Source: Mycolicibacterium rhodesiae JS60 (GTDB taxonomy: Bacteria > Actinomycetota > Actinomycetes > Mycobacteriales > Mycobacteriaceae). Taken from it: a stretch of 64,000 nt of DNA. Location: positions 371,758-435,757 of the forward strand of contig AGIQ01000005.1 of assembly GCA_000230935.2 (NCBI GenBank), read 5' to 3'. Of the stretch, positions 52,024-60,054 are shown piece by piece. Every line of letters starts with the position of its first letter. The stretch's first letter is position 1. Position numbers and translations under genes: made by a program. The notes below the pieces were generated by a model that was not told the origin of the DNA, made no database searches, and worked only from the letters and a program-made list of their open reading frames with translations.

Positions 52024-52064
52024 AGAGACATTTCCGGAGATTTTTCGCTCTGAATACTGCCTCA
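52012..52064. terminator. diverged copy of the 31954 palindromic element
   Basis: The right arm TCGCTCTGAATACTGCCTCA (52045-52064) matches the right arm of the 31954 element at 17 of 20 positions, and the loop, with CATTT, is similar. The left arm starts inside the last codons of the FGE gene, and pairing is imperfect. It lies between the FGE stop and the next gene, a position that suits a terminator. Confidence 0.55.
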
Positions 52065-52089
52065 CCGGGACGCGTGGTCGAATGTGGGC

Positions 52090-52533
52090 ATGACGGATCA
52101 TGATTCGGAGTTCGACTGCGAACAGCGCCAACGCAATCTCGCCGCCGTTCGTGCCGCGATCCAAGGGTGGGGCAGCGGAACTGGCTCGCCGTTTGCCTTG
52201 TTGGCGGACGACGTCATCTGGGAGATAACCGGCAATTCCGAGGCAGCGGGGATCTACCCGAACCGGACAGAGCTCATGACTCGGGTCATTGTCCCGCTCG
52301 CGTCCCGGATGTCCACCCCACTGATTCCGGTCATCCGCGCCTTGTACAGCGATGGGGACACCGTCATCGCGCTGTTCGATGCCGAGGGAACGGCGCTTGA
52401 CGGCCAGCCGTACCGCAACACCTACGCATGGTTCATGCAGTTCCGCGGCGACCGCATCGTCAAGGTGACAGCGTTCTACGACAGCATTGCGTTCAACGAC
52501 TTGTGGCGGCGAGTAACGCCCGTGCTTGACTAG
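52090..52533 (+). CDS. NTF2-like (SnoaL-type) protein
   Basis: 147-residue protein of the SnoaL/NTF2-like fold, with LLADDVIWEITGNSEAAGIYPNR and YAWFMQFRGDRIVKVTAFYDSIAFNDLW in family order. Such proteins are ketosteroid isomerase-like enzymes or binding proteins. ATG at 52090 is chosen; a GTG six bases upstream is possible. The gene's own TAG stop is the first three bases of the KstR core TAGAACCCGTTCTA, so it may be part of a sterol-linked block. Substrate unknown. Confidence 0.8.
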   Translation: MTDHDSEFDCEQRQRNLAAVRAAIQGWGSGTGSPFALLADDVIWEITGNSEAAGIYPNRTELMTRVIVPLASRMSTPLIPVIRALYSDGDTVIALFDAEGTALDGQPYRNTYAWFMQFRGDRIVKVTAFYDSIAFNDLWRRVTPVLD

Positions 52534-52546
52534 AACCCGTTCTAAT
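52529..52546. promoter_or_regulatory. KstR-type operator before the epimerase-SDR pair
   Basis: The core TAGAACCCGTTCTA (52531-52544) fits TnnAACnnGTTnnA with perfect TAGAAC and GTTCTA arms. It starts at the TAG stop of the NTF2-like gene and lies 18 bases before the ATG of the epimerase gene, with GGAGGGAG (52550-52557) between. Confidence 0.85.
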
Positions 52547-52562
52547 CGCAGGAGGGAGTTCG

Positions 52563-53630
52563 ATGTCCGACGCTGTGCTGGTAACCGGCGCATTCGGCTT
52601 GGTGGGAAGTGCCACGGTCAAGCAGTTGGCGGCCGCGGGCCGTCATGTGGTCGCCACCGACCTCGAGACCGAGGCGACTCGCAAGGCCGCCGCCGATCTG
52701 CCCTCCGGTGTTCAGGTCCGCTGGGCCGACCTCACCGACCCGGCTGCGGTCGAGAAGCTGCTGGCCGAGGTCTCCCCGACCGCGGTGATCCACCTGGCCG
52801 CGGTGATCCCACCGCTGTGCTACGCCAAGCCCGCCCTGGCCTACAAGGTCAATGTGGGGGCGACCGCGAACCTGGTGAAAGCCGCTGAGGCACAGGACAA
52901 ACCACCGCGGCTGGTGCAAGCGTCCAGCATCGCCGTCTACGGGCCGCGCAACCCGTACCGCATCTCCGATGTGCTCACCGCCCAGACACCGGTCAATCCG
53001 TACGACAACTACGGCAAGCACAAGGTGGAGGCCGAGGCGATAGTGCGGGCGTGCAGCCTGGACTGGGTGATCCTGCGACTGGGCGGCGTGCTGACCACCG
53101 AACCCAACCTGGGCATGGATCCCAACCTGATCTTCTTCGAAGGTGTGTTGCCCACCGACGGGCGGCTGCAGACCGTCGACGTCCGCGACGTGGCATTCGC
53201 GTTCGCCGCGGCGACCACCGCCGATGTGCTGGGCCAGACATTGCTGATCGGCGGTGACGACAGCCACCGGCTGCGGCAGGGTGACATCGGGTCGGCGACG
53301 ACGGCGGCGATGGGCTTGGTCGGCGCGCTGCCGCCGGGGCGCAAGGGCGACCCGAACGACGACCGCGGCTGGTTCGCCACCGACTGGATGGATTCGGCGA
53401 CCGCCCAGCAGGTGCTCGAGCATCAGCACTACTCCTGGCCGGACATGCTGACCGAGACCGCCAACAAGGTGGGTTGGAAGCGTTACGTGTTCCGGGTCAT
53501 CGCGCCGGTGGCCAGGGAGTTCCTCAAGCGCCAGTCGCCGTACCGCGGCCAGCCACCGGGCTATGGCAACCCGTGGGAGGCGGTGCGGCGCAAGTGGGGT
53601 GCTCCGGAGAACGACGGGAAGGTGTCATGA
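52563..53630 (+). CDS. NAD-dependent epimerase/dehydratase-family protein, KstR-controlled
   Basis: 355-residue extended SDR. The cofactor motif VTGAFGLVGSATVKQL (5-20) and the YDNYGKHK catalytic Tyr-Lys pair (YxxxK) are present, as are AVIHLAAVIPP and VQASSIAVYGP. A C-terminal extension of about 70 residues follows the SDR core. ATG at 52563 has a strong SD, GGAGGGAG. KstR box upstream. Its stop overlaps the next gene's ATG, so the pair is one operon. It probably oxidises or epimerises a sterol-derived intermediate; the exact step is not known. Confidence 0.88.
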   Translation: MSDAVLVTGAFGLVGSATVKQLAAAGRHVVATDLETEATRKAAADLPSGVQVRWADLTDPAAVEKLLAEVSPTAVIHLAAVIPPLCYAKPALAYKVNVGATANLVKAAEAQDKPPRLVQASSIAVYGPRNPYRISDVLTAQTPVNPYDNYGKHKVEAEAIVRACSLDWVILRLGGVLTTEPNLGMDPNLIFFEGVLPTDGRLQTVDVRDVAFAFAAATTADVLGQTLLIGGDDSHRLRQGDIGSATTAAMGLVGALPPGRKGDPNDDRGWFATDWMDSATAQQVLEHQHYSWPDMLTETANKVGWKRYVFRVIAPVAREFLKRQSPYRGQPPGYGNPWEAVRRKWGAPENDGKVS

Positions 53631-54400
53631 GCGAGCGGGTAGCAGTCATCATCGGCGGTGCCTCCGGGATCGGCTGGGCGACGGCGCAGACGCTGGCCGC
53701 GCAGGGCGCGCGGGTGACGATCGCCGACCGAAACACCGACTTGGCGCGGGAGCGTGCGGCAACGCTGGGCGAGCCGCATATCTGGGCGGCCGTAGAGGTG
53801 ACCGACGAAGCCTCCGTGGCAAAGCTTTTCGACGATGTGGTGGCCCGCGAGGGCGGGCTGCACGTGGTGGTGAACTGCGCGGGGTTCAGCGGGTTCGGGG
53901 TCATCACCGAGCTGGACGTCGAACAGTTCCGGTCAGTGGTGGACGTCTGTCTGGTCGGTGCGTTCCTGGTGATCAAGCACGCCGGACGTCACCTCGGTGA
54001 GGGCGGCGCCCTGGTGTCGCTGACGTCGCTGAACGCCCGCCAGCCGGCGATCGGGATGAGCGCCTACTGTTCGGCCAAGGCCGGCCTATCGATGCTGACG
54101 CAGGTGGCGGCACTGGAGTTGGGGCCACGCGGGATCCGGGTCAATGCCGTCGCACCGGGGTTCGTGCACACGCCGTTGACGGAGGGCGCGGCCGTAGTGC
54201 CCGGGGTCGTCGACGAGTACGTCGAGAACACCGCGCTGGGCCGGGCCGGAACGCCGCAGGACATCGCCGATGCGGTGGCGTTCTTGTGTTCACCGCAATC
54301 GTCGTGGCTGACCGGGGAGATCCTCGATCTCAATGGCGGGGCGCATCTGAAGCGCTACCCCAACATTGCCGAACATCTGACCCGGCTGACGAATCAGTAG
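53627..54400 (+). CDS. SDR-family oxidoreductase, second gene of KstR-linked pair
   Basis: 257-residue classical SDR: GGASGIGWATAQTLA (cofactor), NCAGFSGFG, catalytic YCSAKAGLSML, and GEILDLNGGAHLKRYP at the C-terminus. It resembles 3-oxoacyl-ACP reductase and hydroxysteroid dehydrogenases. ATG at 53627 overlaps the upstream TGA by 4 bp. Since the operon has a KstR box, a sterol-side-chain or ring alcohol dehydrogenase is a fair guess. Confidence 0.9.
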   Translation: MSERVAVIIGGASGIGWATAQTLAAQGARVTIADRNTDLARERAATLGEPHIWAAVEVTDEASVAKLFDDVVAREGGLHVVVNCAGFSGFGVITELDVEQFRSVVDVCLVGAFLVIKHAGRHLGEGGALVSLTSLNARQPAIGMSAYCSAKAGLSMLTQVAALELGPRGIRVNAVAPGFVHTPLTEGAAVVPGVVDEYVENTALGRAGTPQDIADAVAFLCSPQSSWLTGEILDLNGGAHLKRYPNIAEHLTRLTNQ

Positions 54401-54404
54401 TTCA

Positions 54405-55574
54405 GTGAACACCGAATTCACCCTGACCCAGAAGCGCGCGCTGGCGATCATCACAACGCTCGCCCTGGTGTTAGGCGCCTACTTCCTGCGGCACTACTTC
54501 ATCCTCGTGGTGATCGCGGCGATTGTCGCCTACCTGTTCACCCCGCTGTACAACCGGTGCCGGCGCCGGTTCGGGTCCGGGCTGTCGGCGACGCTGACGG
54601 TGCTGGCCGCGCTGGCCACCGTCATCATCCCGCTCAGCGGATTGATAACCATTGCGGTGCTACAGGTTTCGCACATGGTCGTCAATGTCGCCGAATGGAC
54701 GAAGACCGCGGACCTGTCCGCGCTCGGGGACAAAGCCCTCGCTGTGGTCAATGAGATGCTGGCCAGACTGCCGTTCGGCGACTTCACCGTCACCGCCGAA
54801 TCGTTGCGCGGCACAATGGTCAGCGCCGCCGAGACCGTCGGGCGGTGGTTGCTGCACGCGGTGCAGGGCGCTGCCGGCGGGGCGATCGGCGTGCTCACGT
54901 CGGCGATCATCTTTCTGTACGTCTTAGTCTCGCTGCTCACCAACCAGGAACAGGTGCTGATCCTGATCCGCCGGCTCAATCCGCTGGGCGAGGAGGTCAC
55001 CGACCTCTATCTGGCCAAGATGGGCGCGATGGTGAAGGGAACGGTCACCGGCCAATTCATCATCGCGCTGGTTCAGGGCGTGATGGGCGCGGCATCGATC
55101 TACATCGGCGGCTTTCATGACGGGTTCTTCATTTTCTGCATCATCTTGACCGCACTGTCGATCATTCCGCTGGGCAGCGGCATCCTGACCATCCCGTTCG
55201 GCATCGGGATGATGCTCTTCGGCAACATTCCTGGTGGCTTGTTCGTGATCCTGTTCCATATCATCGGCGTCACCAACGTCGACAATTTCCTGCGGCCCAT
55301 CTTGGTGCCGCGGGAGGCCCGACTGGATCCAGCCTTGATGCTGCTGGCGGTGTTCTCGGGTATCGCAATGTTCGGCTTCTGGGGCATCGTGCTCGGCCCG
55401 GTGCTGATGATCATCATCGTCACGACGATCTCGGTGTACCTGGCCGTGTACAAGGGTGTGGAGATGACATCACACGAACCACCAGAAAAGCGCCGCCGGA
55501 TGTTCCGGCGGCGCCTTCGGGCCGAAGCTGAAACTACTGCGGCTGCCGCGGACGGCGAGCCGGCGCAAGACTAG
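54405..55574 (+). CDS. AI-2E-family transporter (PerM-like)
   Basis: 389-residue membrane protein with about eight helices. It has the family layout: two N-terminal helices, a large periplasmic loop (about 88-140), and the C-terminal bundle with a conserved NVDNFLRPILV motif and GIVLGPVLMIIIVTTI. The function in mycobacteria is not settled (permease or stress protein). GTG at 54405 lies 4 bp after the SDR stop; it may be cotranscribed. It matches the place of Rv1101c. Its stop shares a ctag with the convergent DUF4436 gene. Confidence 0.88.
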   Translation: MNTEFTLTQKRALAIITTLALVLGAYFLRHYFILVVIAAIVAYLFTPLYNRCRRRFGSGLSATLTVLAALATVIIPLSGLITIAVLQVSHMVVNVAEWTKTADLSALGDKALAVVNEMLARLPFGDFTVTAESLRGTMVSAAETVGRWLLHAVQGAAGGAIGVLTSAIIFLYVLVSLLTNQEQVLILIRRLNPLGEEVTDLYLAKMGAMVKGTVTGQFIIALVQGVMGAASIYIGGFHDGFFIFCIILTALSIIPLGSGILTIPFGIGMMLFGNIPGGLFVILFHIIGVTNVDNFLRPILVPREARLDPALMLLAVFSGIAMFGFWGIVLGPVLMIIIVTTISVYLAVYKGVEMTSHEPPEKRRRMFRRRLRAEAETTAAAADGEPAQD

Positions 55575-56467
55575 TCGACCTGTTTGAACCAGGAGATCAC
55601 GACCATCACCATCGCGGCGACCAGAGCCACGATCACCCACAGCACCAAGGCCATGTCGATCCAGGCGCCAGGCGGCGGAGCGCCGGGCAGGATGTTGCGC
55701 AGCGGCACGATCGCGAACAGCATTGCGGCATACCAGGTTGCGAACGGCATCTGGAATTGCTTGCGCCTGGTGATCACCAGCAGCGAGGTGAAGATGGCGA
55801 TGGTCGGCAGCGTGAGTAGGACGATAACGATGCCGAGGTCGAACGCCAGCGGGCCGAGCGCGCGGCTGAACGTGATCTGGGTGGCGTCGCCGTCACCCAT
55901 GGCGGCCGGCGCCGGGGCGACCTGCTCGCTGGACAGGTCCCACCCCTGCAGGGCACCCGCGATCTCGACCTTGGCCGGAACGATCGTGCGCTCGTCGCCC
56001 TCGCCGACCAGTAGGTCGGCGCTGATGCCCTGGGTCCGGTAGTGGTCGAACGGCCAGGTGTTCACGTCGCCGTCGACGTCGATGGTGGTTGTCACCTCAG
56101 CCGGCGCCGCACCCGCCGGGAACTTCAAGTCCCCCAGGGAATTCCACGGGTGCAACCGCACCGCGATGTCTTCCTTGAGAACATCCAGATTCTCGTCGAC
56201 CAGCGAGTCTGCCGGGATGACAAGCACTTTGGCGTCCACCTTGTAGTCGACGGTACGCAAAGACTGCAGCGTGATCAGGACCGTCGTCTCTGAACCGTTG
56301 CCTTCCCCGGACGCTTCGAGCTCCTTGGCGGAGCCGGACAGCCACCAATAGCCGAACAACGTGACGATGTAGGCAAGCACCACCACCAGCACGACGAGGA
56401 TGCCGACGGTCTTGCCGCGCTTGGCGGCGGGAGCCGGGGTCGCCGGCTCAACAGGGGTCGTGGTCAC
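55571..56467 (-). CDS. DUF4436 membrane protein
   Basis: 298-residue protein with an N-terminal transmembrane helix (about 20-44), an extracytoplasmic domain of about 150 residues, and three C-terminal helices (about 197-295: FDLGIVIVLLTLPTIAIFTSLLVI and MALVLWVIVALVAAMVMVVISW in part). DUF4436 has no known function. GTG at 56467 with TAGCAT seven bases upstream suggests a leaderless start. It is the only gene between the AI-2E transporter and the HNH protein. Confidence 0.87.
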   Translation of the reverse strand: MTTTPVEPATPAPAAKRGKTVGILVVLVVVLAYIVTLFGYWWLSGSAKELEASGEGNGSETTVLITLQSLRTVDYKVDAKVLVIPADSLVDENLDVLKEDIAVRLHPWNSLGDLKFPAGAAPAEVTTTIDVDGDVNTWPFDHYRTQGISADLLVGEGDERTIVPAKVEIAGALQGWDLSSEQVAPAPAAMGDGDATQITFSRALGPLAFDLGIVIVLLTLPTIAIFTSLLVITRRKQFQMPFATWYAAMLFAIVPLRNILPGAPPPGAWIDMALVLWVIVALVAAMVMVVISWFKQVD

Positions 56468-56519
56468 GCCGGGAATGCTATATGGGCCCGCTCGAAATCA
56501 CAGCCCTTTGCCAGGGCGC

Positions 56520-57977
56520 TTAAAAGGGCGGCGGGTCGTGGTCGTTTGCTGGTGGTCTCGAACCAAGCACCGCGCCGTGACGAACCCTCCGCTCAGTGCG
56601 ATTGCGGCAACGTTCGGCGGCGATGTATTTGGCCCGATTCTGCGCTCTGGTGGTCCTGCGCCGGGGCATCTGGACGGTGCGCTCACCGTCCGACTCGGCA
56701 ACCGGCCGCCCGCGTGGAGGCGGCGTCGGAGCCATCAGAGCCGGGAACAGCACAGCGCTACCCGGCGTGGTGACATACGTTTGCCCACCTGGCAGCGTCC
56801 AGATAACGGTGCCGTCGGCCAATTGCCTGTCGCGCCAACCCCAGAACGTCTTCAGCAGGTGACAATGCCGGCAGAGGCACTTGAGATTTCCGGCGTGTGT
56901 GGGGCCGTACGGGTGCGGGATCGTATGGTCCACATCGCACATCGTGGCGGGCTTGTCGCAGCCCGGCCCGCGACACGTGAGATCGCGGGCCCGCACGAAT
57001 TCAGCCAGTGCGCGCGACGGCCGGTACCCGGACTCCGGCGATAGGTCGGCGGGATGGATCAACGGGCTCAGCCGAGCCTGCTTCGCGAGCTCCAGCAGCA
57101 GCTCGCCGGGGATCAAAGTGTTGGCGCCCAACACATATGCCGGTGCGTCGGACCGACCCTGCAGCGTGGCCTCCTCAGCGACCACGTGGATGACGACAGG
57201 CCCGGGCGCCGGCTTGTCTGCCGCAGGGCAGTTCGGATCACCGCATTGGCAGGCCAACCGTTCGGCGCGGGCAGCAAGGGCGCCAAAAGCGTCGGCGCGG
57301 CGCTGCGCGACGGTTCGCGGGTCACCGTCGCACACCGTCTTGGCCAGTGCATCGAGCCGTCGATCGATCGCCTGGGCATCGGTGGAGAACAGCCGCGCGA
57401 TCACTTCGGTGCAGCCTTCCATGTCGTCCCCGACGATCACTTCGCGGTCGTTGGCACGCGTGCGACGGCGCCGCACGGCGTCGGGGTCGTGAGTGATCAC
57501 GATGCGATCGATTTCCGAAGCCAACTTTCCGTCCGTCATCGACGGCCACCGGGCCGCACGAGCGGCCAGCTTGCGGTCGACTGCGGCTAGAACCGCTTCA
57601 TCGGTAATGAGGCCGGTGCGAAACACGACCGTTCGGAACATCTGCATATCGATGTCGCCGGCGATGAAGACCGTCGCGACTTCGGGCAACTGCCTCATCG
57701 CCAGCCCGTAGCTCATGTAACTGCCGGCCCTGCCGAGGCCCACCCGAAGCGCGGCGGCCACTTCGGCGCCGACCGCGGCCCAGGTGTCCACCGCCCAGTC
57801 CTCACGCTCGCCGCGTTCTCGGCGCCGCAGTTCGAAGAGTTCGGCGATCGAGGCCAGCATCCGGGCATCATGCTGGTTTGCTGCCCGCGCGGACGCGGAG
57901 ACGCTGGCCAACAGCGCACGGGATTCGGCCGTATCCGACGGCTCGAAATACTCGTGGTACTGGCTCCTTGCGAACAT
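56520..57977 (-). CDS. HNH endonuclease-signature protein of the 13E12/DUF222 family
   Basis: 485-residue protein of the mycobacterial 13E12 repeat family. A DUF222 helical region fills most of the first 300 residues; the C-terminal HNH-type motif is CRGPGCDKPATMCDVDHTIP followed by GNLKCLCRHCHLLKTF, with the usual Cys and His ligands. Genes of this family are repeated in many mycobacterial genomes and often lie at sites of recombination; nuclease activity is presumed. ATG at 57977 is chosen, with TAGTAT seven bases upstream, a leaderless start. It is divergent from the PNPOx gene. Confidence 0.87.
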   Translation of the reverse strand: MFARSQYHEYFEPSDTAESRALLASVSASARAANQHDARMLASIAELFELRRRERGEREDWAVDTWAAVGAEVAAALRVGLGRAGSYMSYGLAMRQLPEVATVFIAGDIDMQMFRTVVFRTGLITDEAVLAAVDRKLAARAARWPSMTDGKLASEIDRIVITHDPDAVRRRRTRANDREVIVGDDMEGCTEVIARLFSTDAQAIDRRLDALAKTVCDGDPRTVAQRRADAFGALAARAERLACQCGDPNCPAADKPAPGPVVIHVVAEEATLQGRSDAPAYVLGANTLIPGELLLELAKQARLSPLIHPADLSPESGYRPSRALAEFVRARDLTCRGPGCDKPATMCDVDHTIPHPYGPTHAGNLKCLCRHCHLLKTFWGWRDRQLADGTVIWTLPGGQTYVTTPGSAVLFPALMAPTPPPRGRPVAESDGERTVQMPRRRTTRAQNRAKYIAAERCRNRTERRVRHGAVLGSRPPANDHDPPPF

Positions 57978-58045
57978 GTGTTCGATACTACTCGCGAACC
58001 CCGACAAGCCGATCGATGCTGGTCAAGCGCTAGAATTCTCAGGTC

Positions 58046-58489
58046 ATGACGACGTGGCGGGATGTCGAAGCGGCCGTGCCCGAATTCGCCAAGCGGGTGC
58101 AGGCGCTATTCGACGCGCACAAGCACAAGACCATCGCCACGCTGCGCGTCGACGGCTCGCCCCGCATCTCCGGGATCGAGACGACGTTCGTAGACGGTGA
58201 ACTGACGTTCGGCTCGATGCCCAACGCCCGCAAGGGGGCCGACCTACGGCGCGATCCCCGCTTCGCCCTGCACAGCGCGACGGTCGACCCGGTCGAGGGG
58301 CGCGAAGCGCAGTGGCCGGGTGAGGCGAAGATCGCTGGACGGGCCGTCCGCACCCACGGCCCCGACGGTGATGCCTTCCGCGCCGATATCACCGAAGTCG
58401 TCCTCACCCACCTCAACGACGACGCCACGCTGCTGGTCATCGAATGGTGGACGTCCGCAGACGGACTCAGGTCGGTCGAGCGCGAATAG
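58046..58489 (+). CDS. pyridoxamine 5'-phosphate oxidase-like FMN/F420-binding protein
   Basis: 147-residue split-barrel protein: KHKTIATLRVDGSPRISGI and DGELTFGSMPNARKGADLRRDPRFALH in family order. Such proteins bind FMN, F420 or haem; in mycobacteria many are F420-dependent. Substrate unknown. ATG at 58046, with TAGAAT nine bases upstream. It is convergent with the dienelactone hydrolase gene, one base apart. Confidence 0.85.
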   Translation: MTTWRDVEAAVPEFAKRVQALFDAHKHKTIATLRVDGSPRISGIETTFVDGELTFGSMPNARKGADLRRDPRFALHSATVDPVEGREAQWPGEAKIAGRAVRTHGPDGDAFRADITEVVLTHLNDDATLLVIEWWTSADGLRSVERE

Positions 58490-59317
58490 CTACGTCAGCC
58501 GTTCCTTGAGGAACTGCACGACCCGCTTGCGCGCCTCATAGGCCGGCTGGTTCTCCACCTCGCGGACCTCGAGGGTCAACACCGCGTGCGCCATCCGCTT
58601 GAAGCCGGCCGCGTTGCCCTTCGACGAGTCCAGCTCGATGACCTCGAAGGCATCCCCCAGCCGATCTTTGAGCGTCTTGAACCGCTCGGCCGGCGCCATC
58701 GGATCTCCGCTGAATCGCAGACCCAGCGCGCACAGCCCGTCTTCGGCGGCGCGCTTCTCGACGACCTGCAACTCCCCCTCGGACAGCCCGGGGTCACGCT
58801 TCTGCTTGGCGGTCAGCGCTATCGGCACCGACGGCTGGCTGAGCACCGAGGCCAGCACACTGTCGTCGACGGCGGCCGCGAGTGCGAACCCACCGGTGAA
58901 GCACTGCCCGATCACACCGACACCCTTGCCGCCGGCCTTCTCCTTCAGGTCGCGAGCCAGCGCCCGCAGGTAGTTCGTGACCGGCCGATCCTTGTTCGTC
59001 GCAAACGCCGCGAACTCCTTGGACACACACGCGCGGGCCAGCACCGGCAGCATCGCCGGGGTCATCGCCGGCGCCTCCGGCGTGCCGAACAGCGACGGGA
59101 TCGCGACCGAGAAGCCGTTGTCCACCAGGTAGTTTCCCAACGCCAGCACGCCAGGATGAATGCCGGGGATCTCCGGGATCAGCAGGACACCAGGCCCCGA
59201 CCCCTTGCGATAGACGTCATGGGTGAACCCGGCCGCACTGAACGGCGCCCCGATCCAGCCGGTGAGGTCGGCGGCCGGAGCCGCCTGCGCGGCGACATTG
59301 GATTCAGCTCCGGTCAT
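58490..59317 (-). CDS. dienelactone hydrolase family protein
   Basis: 275-residue alpha/beta hydrolase. The nucleophile elbow GQCFTGGFA has Cys in place of Ser, the hallmark of dienelactone hydrolases. GVLLIPEIPGIHPG is the oxyanion region. The C-terminal His lies in RMAHAVLTLE. ATG at 59317 with GAGGAG upstream; a longer frame to 59374 would run into the next gene. It opens lactones or esters of aromatic catabolism, but the substrate here is not known. Confidence 0.87.
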   Translation of the reverse strand: MTGAESNVAAQAAPAADLTGWIGAPFSAAGFTHDVYRKGSGPGVLLIPEIPGIHPGVLALGNYLVDNGFSVAIPSLFGTPEAPAMTPAMLPVLARACVSKEFAAFATNKDRPVTNYLRALARDLKEKAGGKGVGVIGQCFTGGFALAAAVDDSVLASVLSQPSVPIALTAKQKRDPGLSEGELQVVEKRAAEDGLCALGLRFSGDPMAPAERFKTLKDRLGDAFEVIELDSSKGNAAGFKRMAHAVLTLEVREVENQPAYEARKRVVQFLKERLT

Positions 59318-59330
59318 GGACGTCTCCTCT

Positions 59331-59999
59331 TCAGGCAGGCGGCAGCGGCTTCTGAGTCTGGGTGCCAACGGCAAGCGTACGGAAGTCGGCGCTGCTAGCG
59401 GCGCCCGTGATCGCCACCTGAGCGGGACCGTCCGAGCTGTCCAGGCGGGTGGTCCACACCGGCTCGGTCCCCTCGCCGCCCTCGTAGACGATCCACTTCA
59501 CGCCGTCGACGTCCTGAACGCCGGCCGGATACACCGAGGAATGGATCGAGCTGACCAGCGCCTGCTCATCGGCGTTGCTCTGGGTCAGGCTGACATACAT
59601 CTTGGACGCGGCCAAGTAGCCGACGGTCGAGAAGACCGCACGCTGGCGCTGCCCCTTCCCGTCGGTGCGGCCGGCCTCGATGCCGCCACGCTTTCCGGAA
59701 TTGGCCACCCAGCCGGCGGGCAGCTGCGGCAGCCGAATCGGAATCCCCAGCGCCTCGGCGTCGGCCTTGAGCGCGGCGGCGGCGTCATACGGCGGCGGCG
59801 CTCCGTCCCGGGGGTTGCTCGGACGGACTGAACACATCCCCACCAGGCCCGCGAGCACGATGCAGGCCAGGATCAGCGGGGCCAGTGACCAGAACATATC
59901 GCGACCGTCCTGGAGCAACCTGGGCTTGGGTTCCTTCGGAGGGACGCCTGCCTCGGGGGGGATCGGAGCCGCTGGGCCGGCGACATCGGGTGGCGTCAC
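59331..59999 (-). CDS. DUF4245 membrane-anchored protein (Rv1100-like)
   Basis: 222-residue protein: a Pro-rich cytoplasmic N-terminus, one transmembrane helix (about 45-65, LAPLILACIVLAGLVGMCSV), and an extracytoplasmic domain of about 150 residues with DGVKWIVYEGGEGTEPVW. Function unknown. GTG at 59999 is chosen, with a GATACT -10 seven bases upstream; an ATG at 60056 is possible but would overlap the divergent glpX start codon. Its place next to glpX matches Rv1100/Rv1099c. Confidence 0.8.
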   Translation of the reverse strand: MTPPDVAGPAAPIPPEAGVPPKEPKPRLLQDGRDMFWSLAPLILACIVLAGLVGMCSVRPSNPRDGAPPPYDAAAALKADAEALGIPIRLPQLPAGWVANSGKRGGIEAGRTDGKGQRQRAVFSTVGYLAASKMYVSLTQSNADEQALVSSIHSSVYPAGVQDVDGVKWIVYEGGEGTEPVWTTRLDSSDGPAQVAITGAASSADFRTLAVGTQTQKPLPPA

Positions 60000-60054
60000 G
60001 CCCGCCAGTATCCCAGGTCTGGACTGCCGACCGGCTTCTGGGACAATCTCAGCC

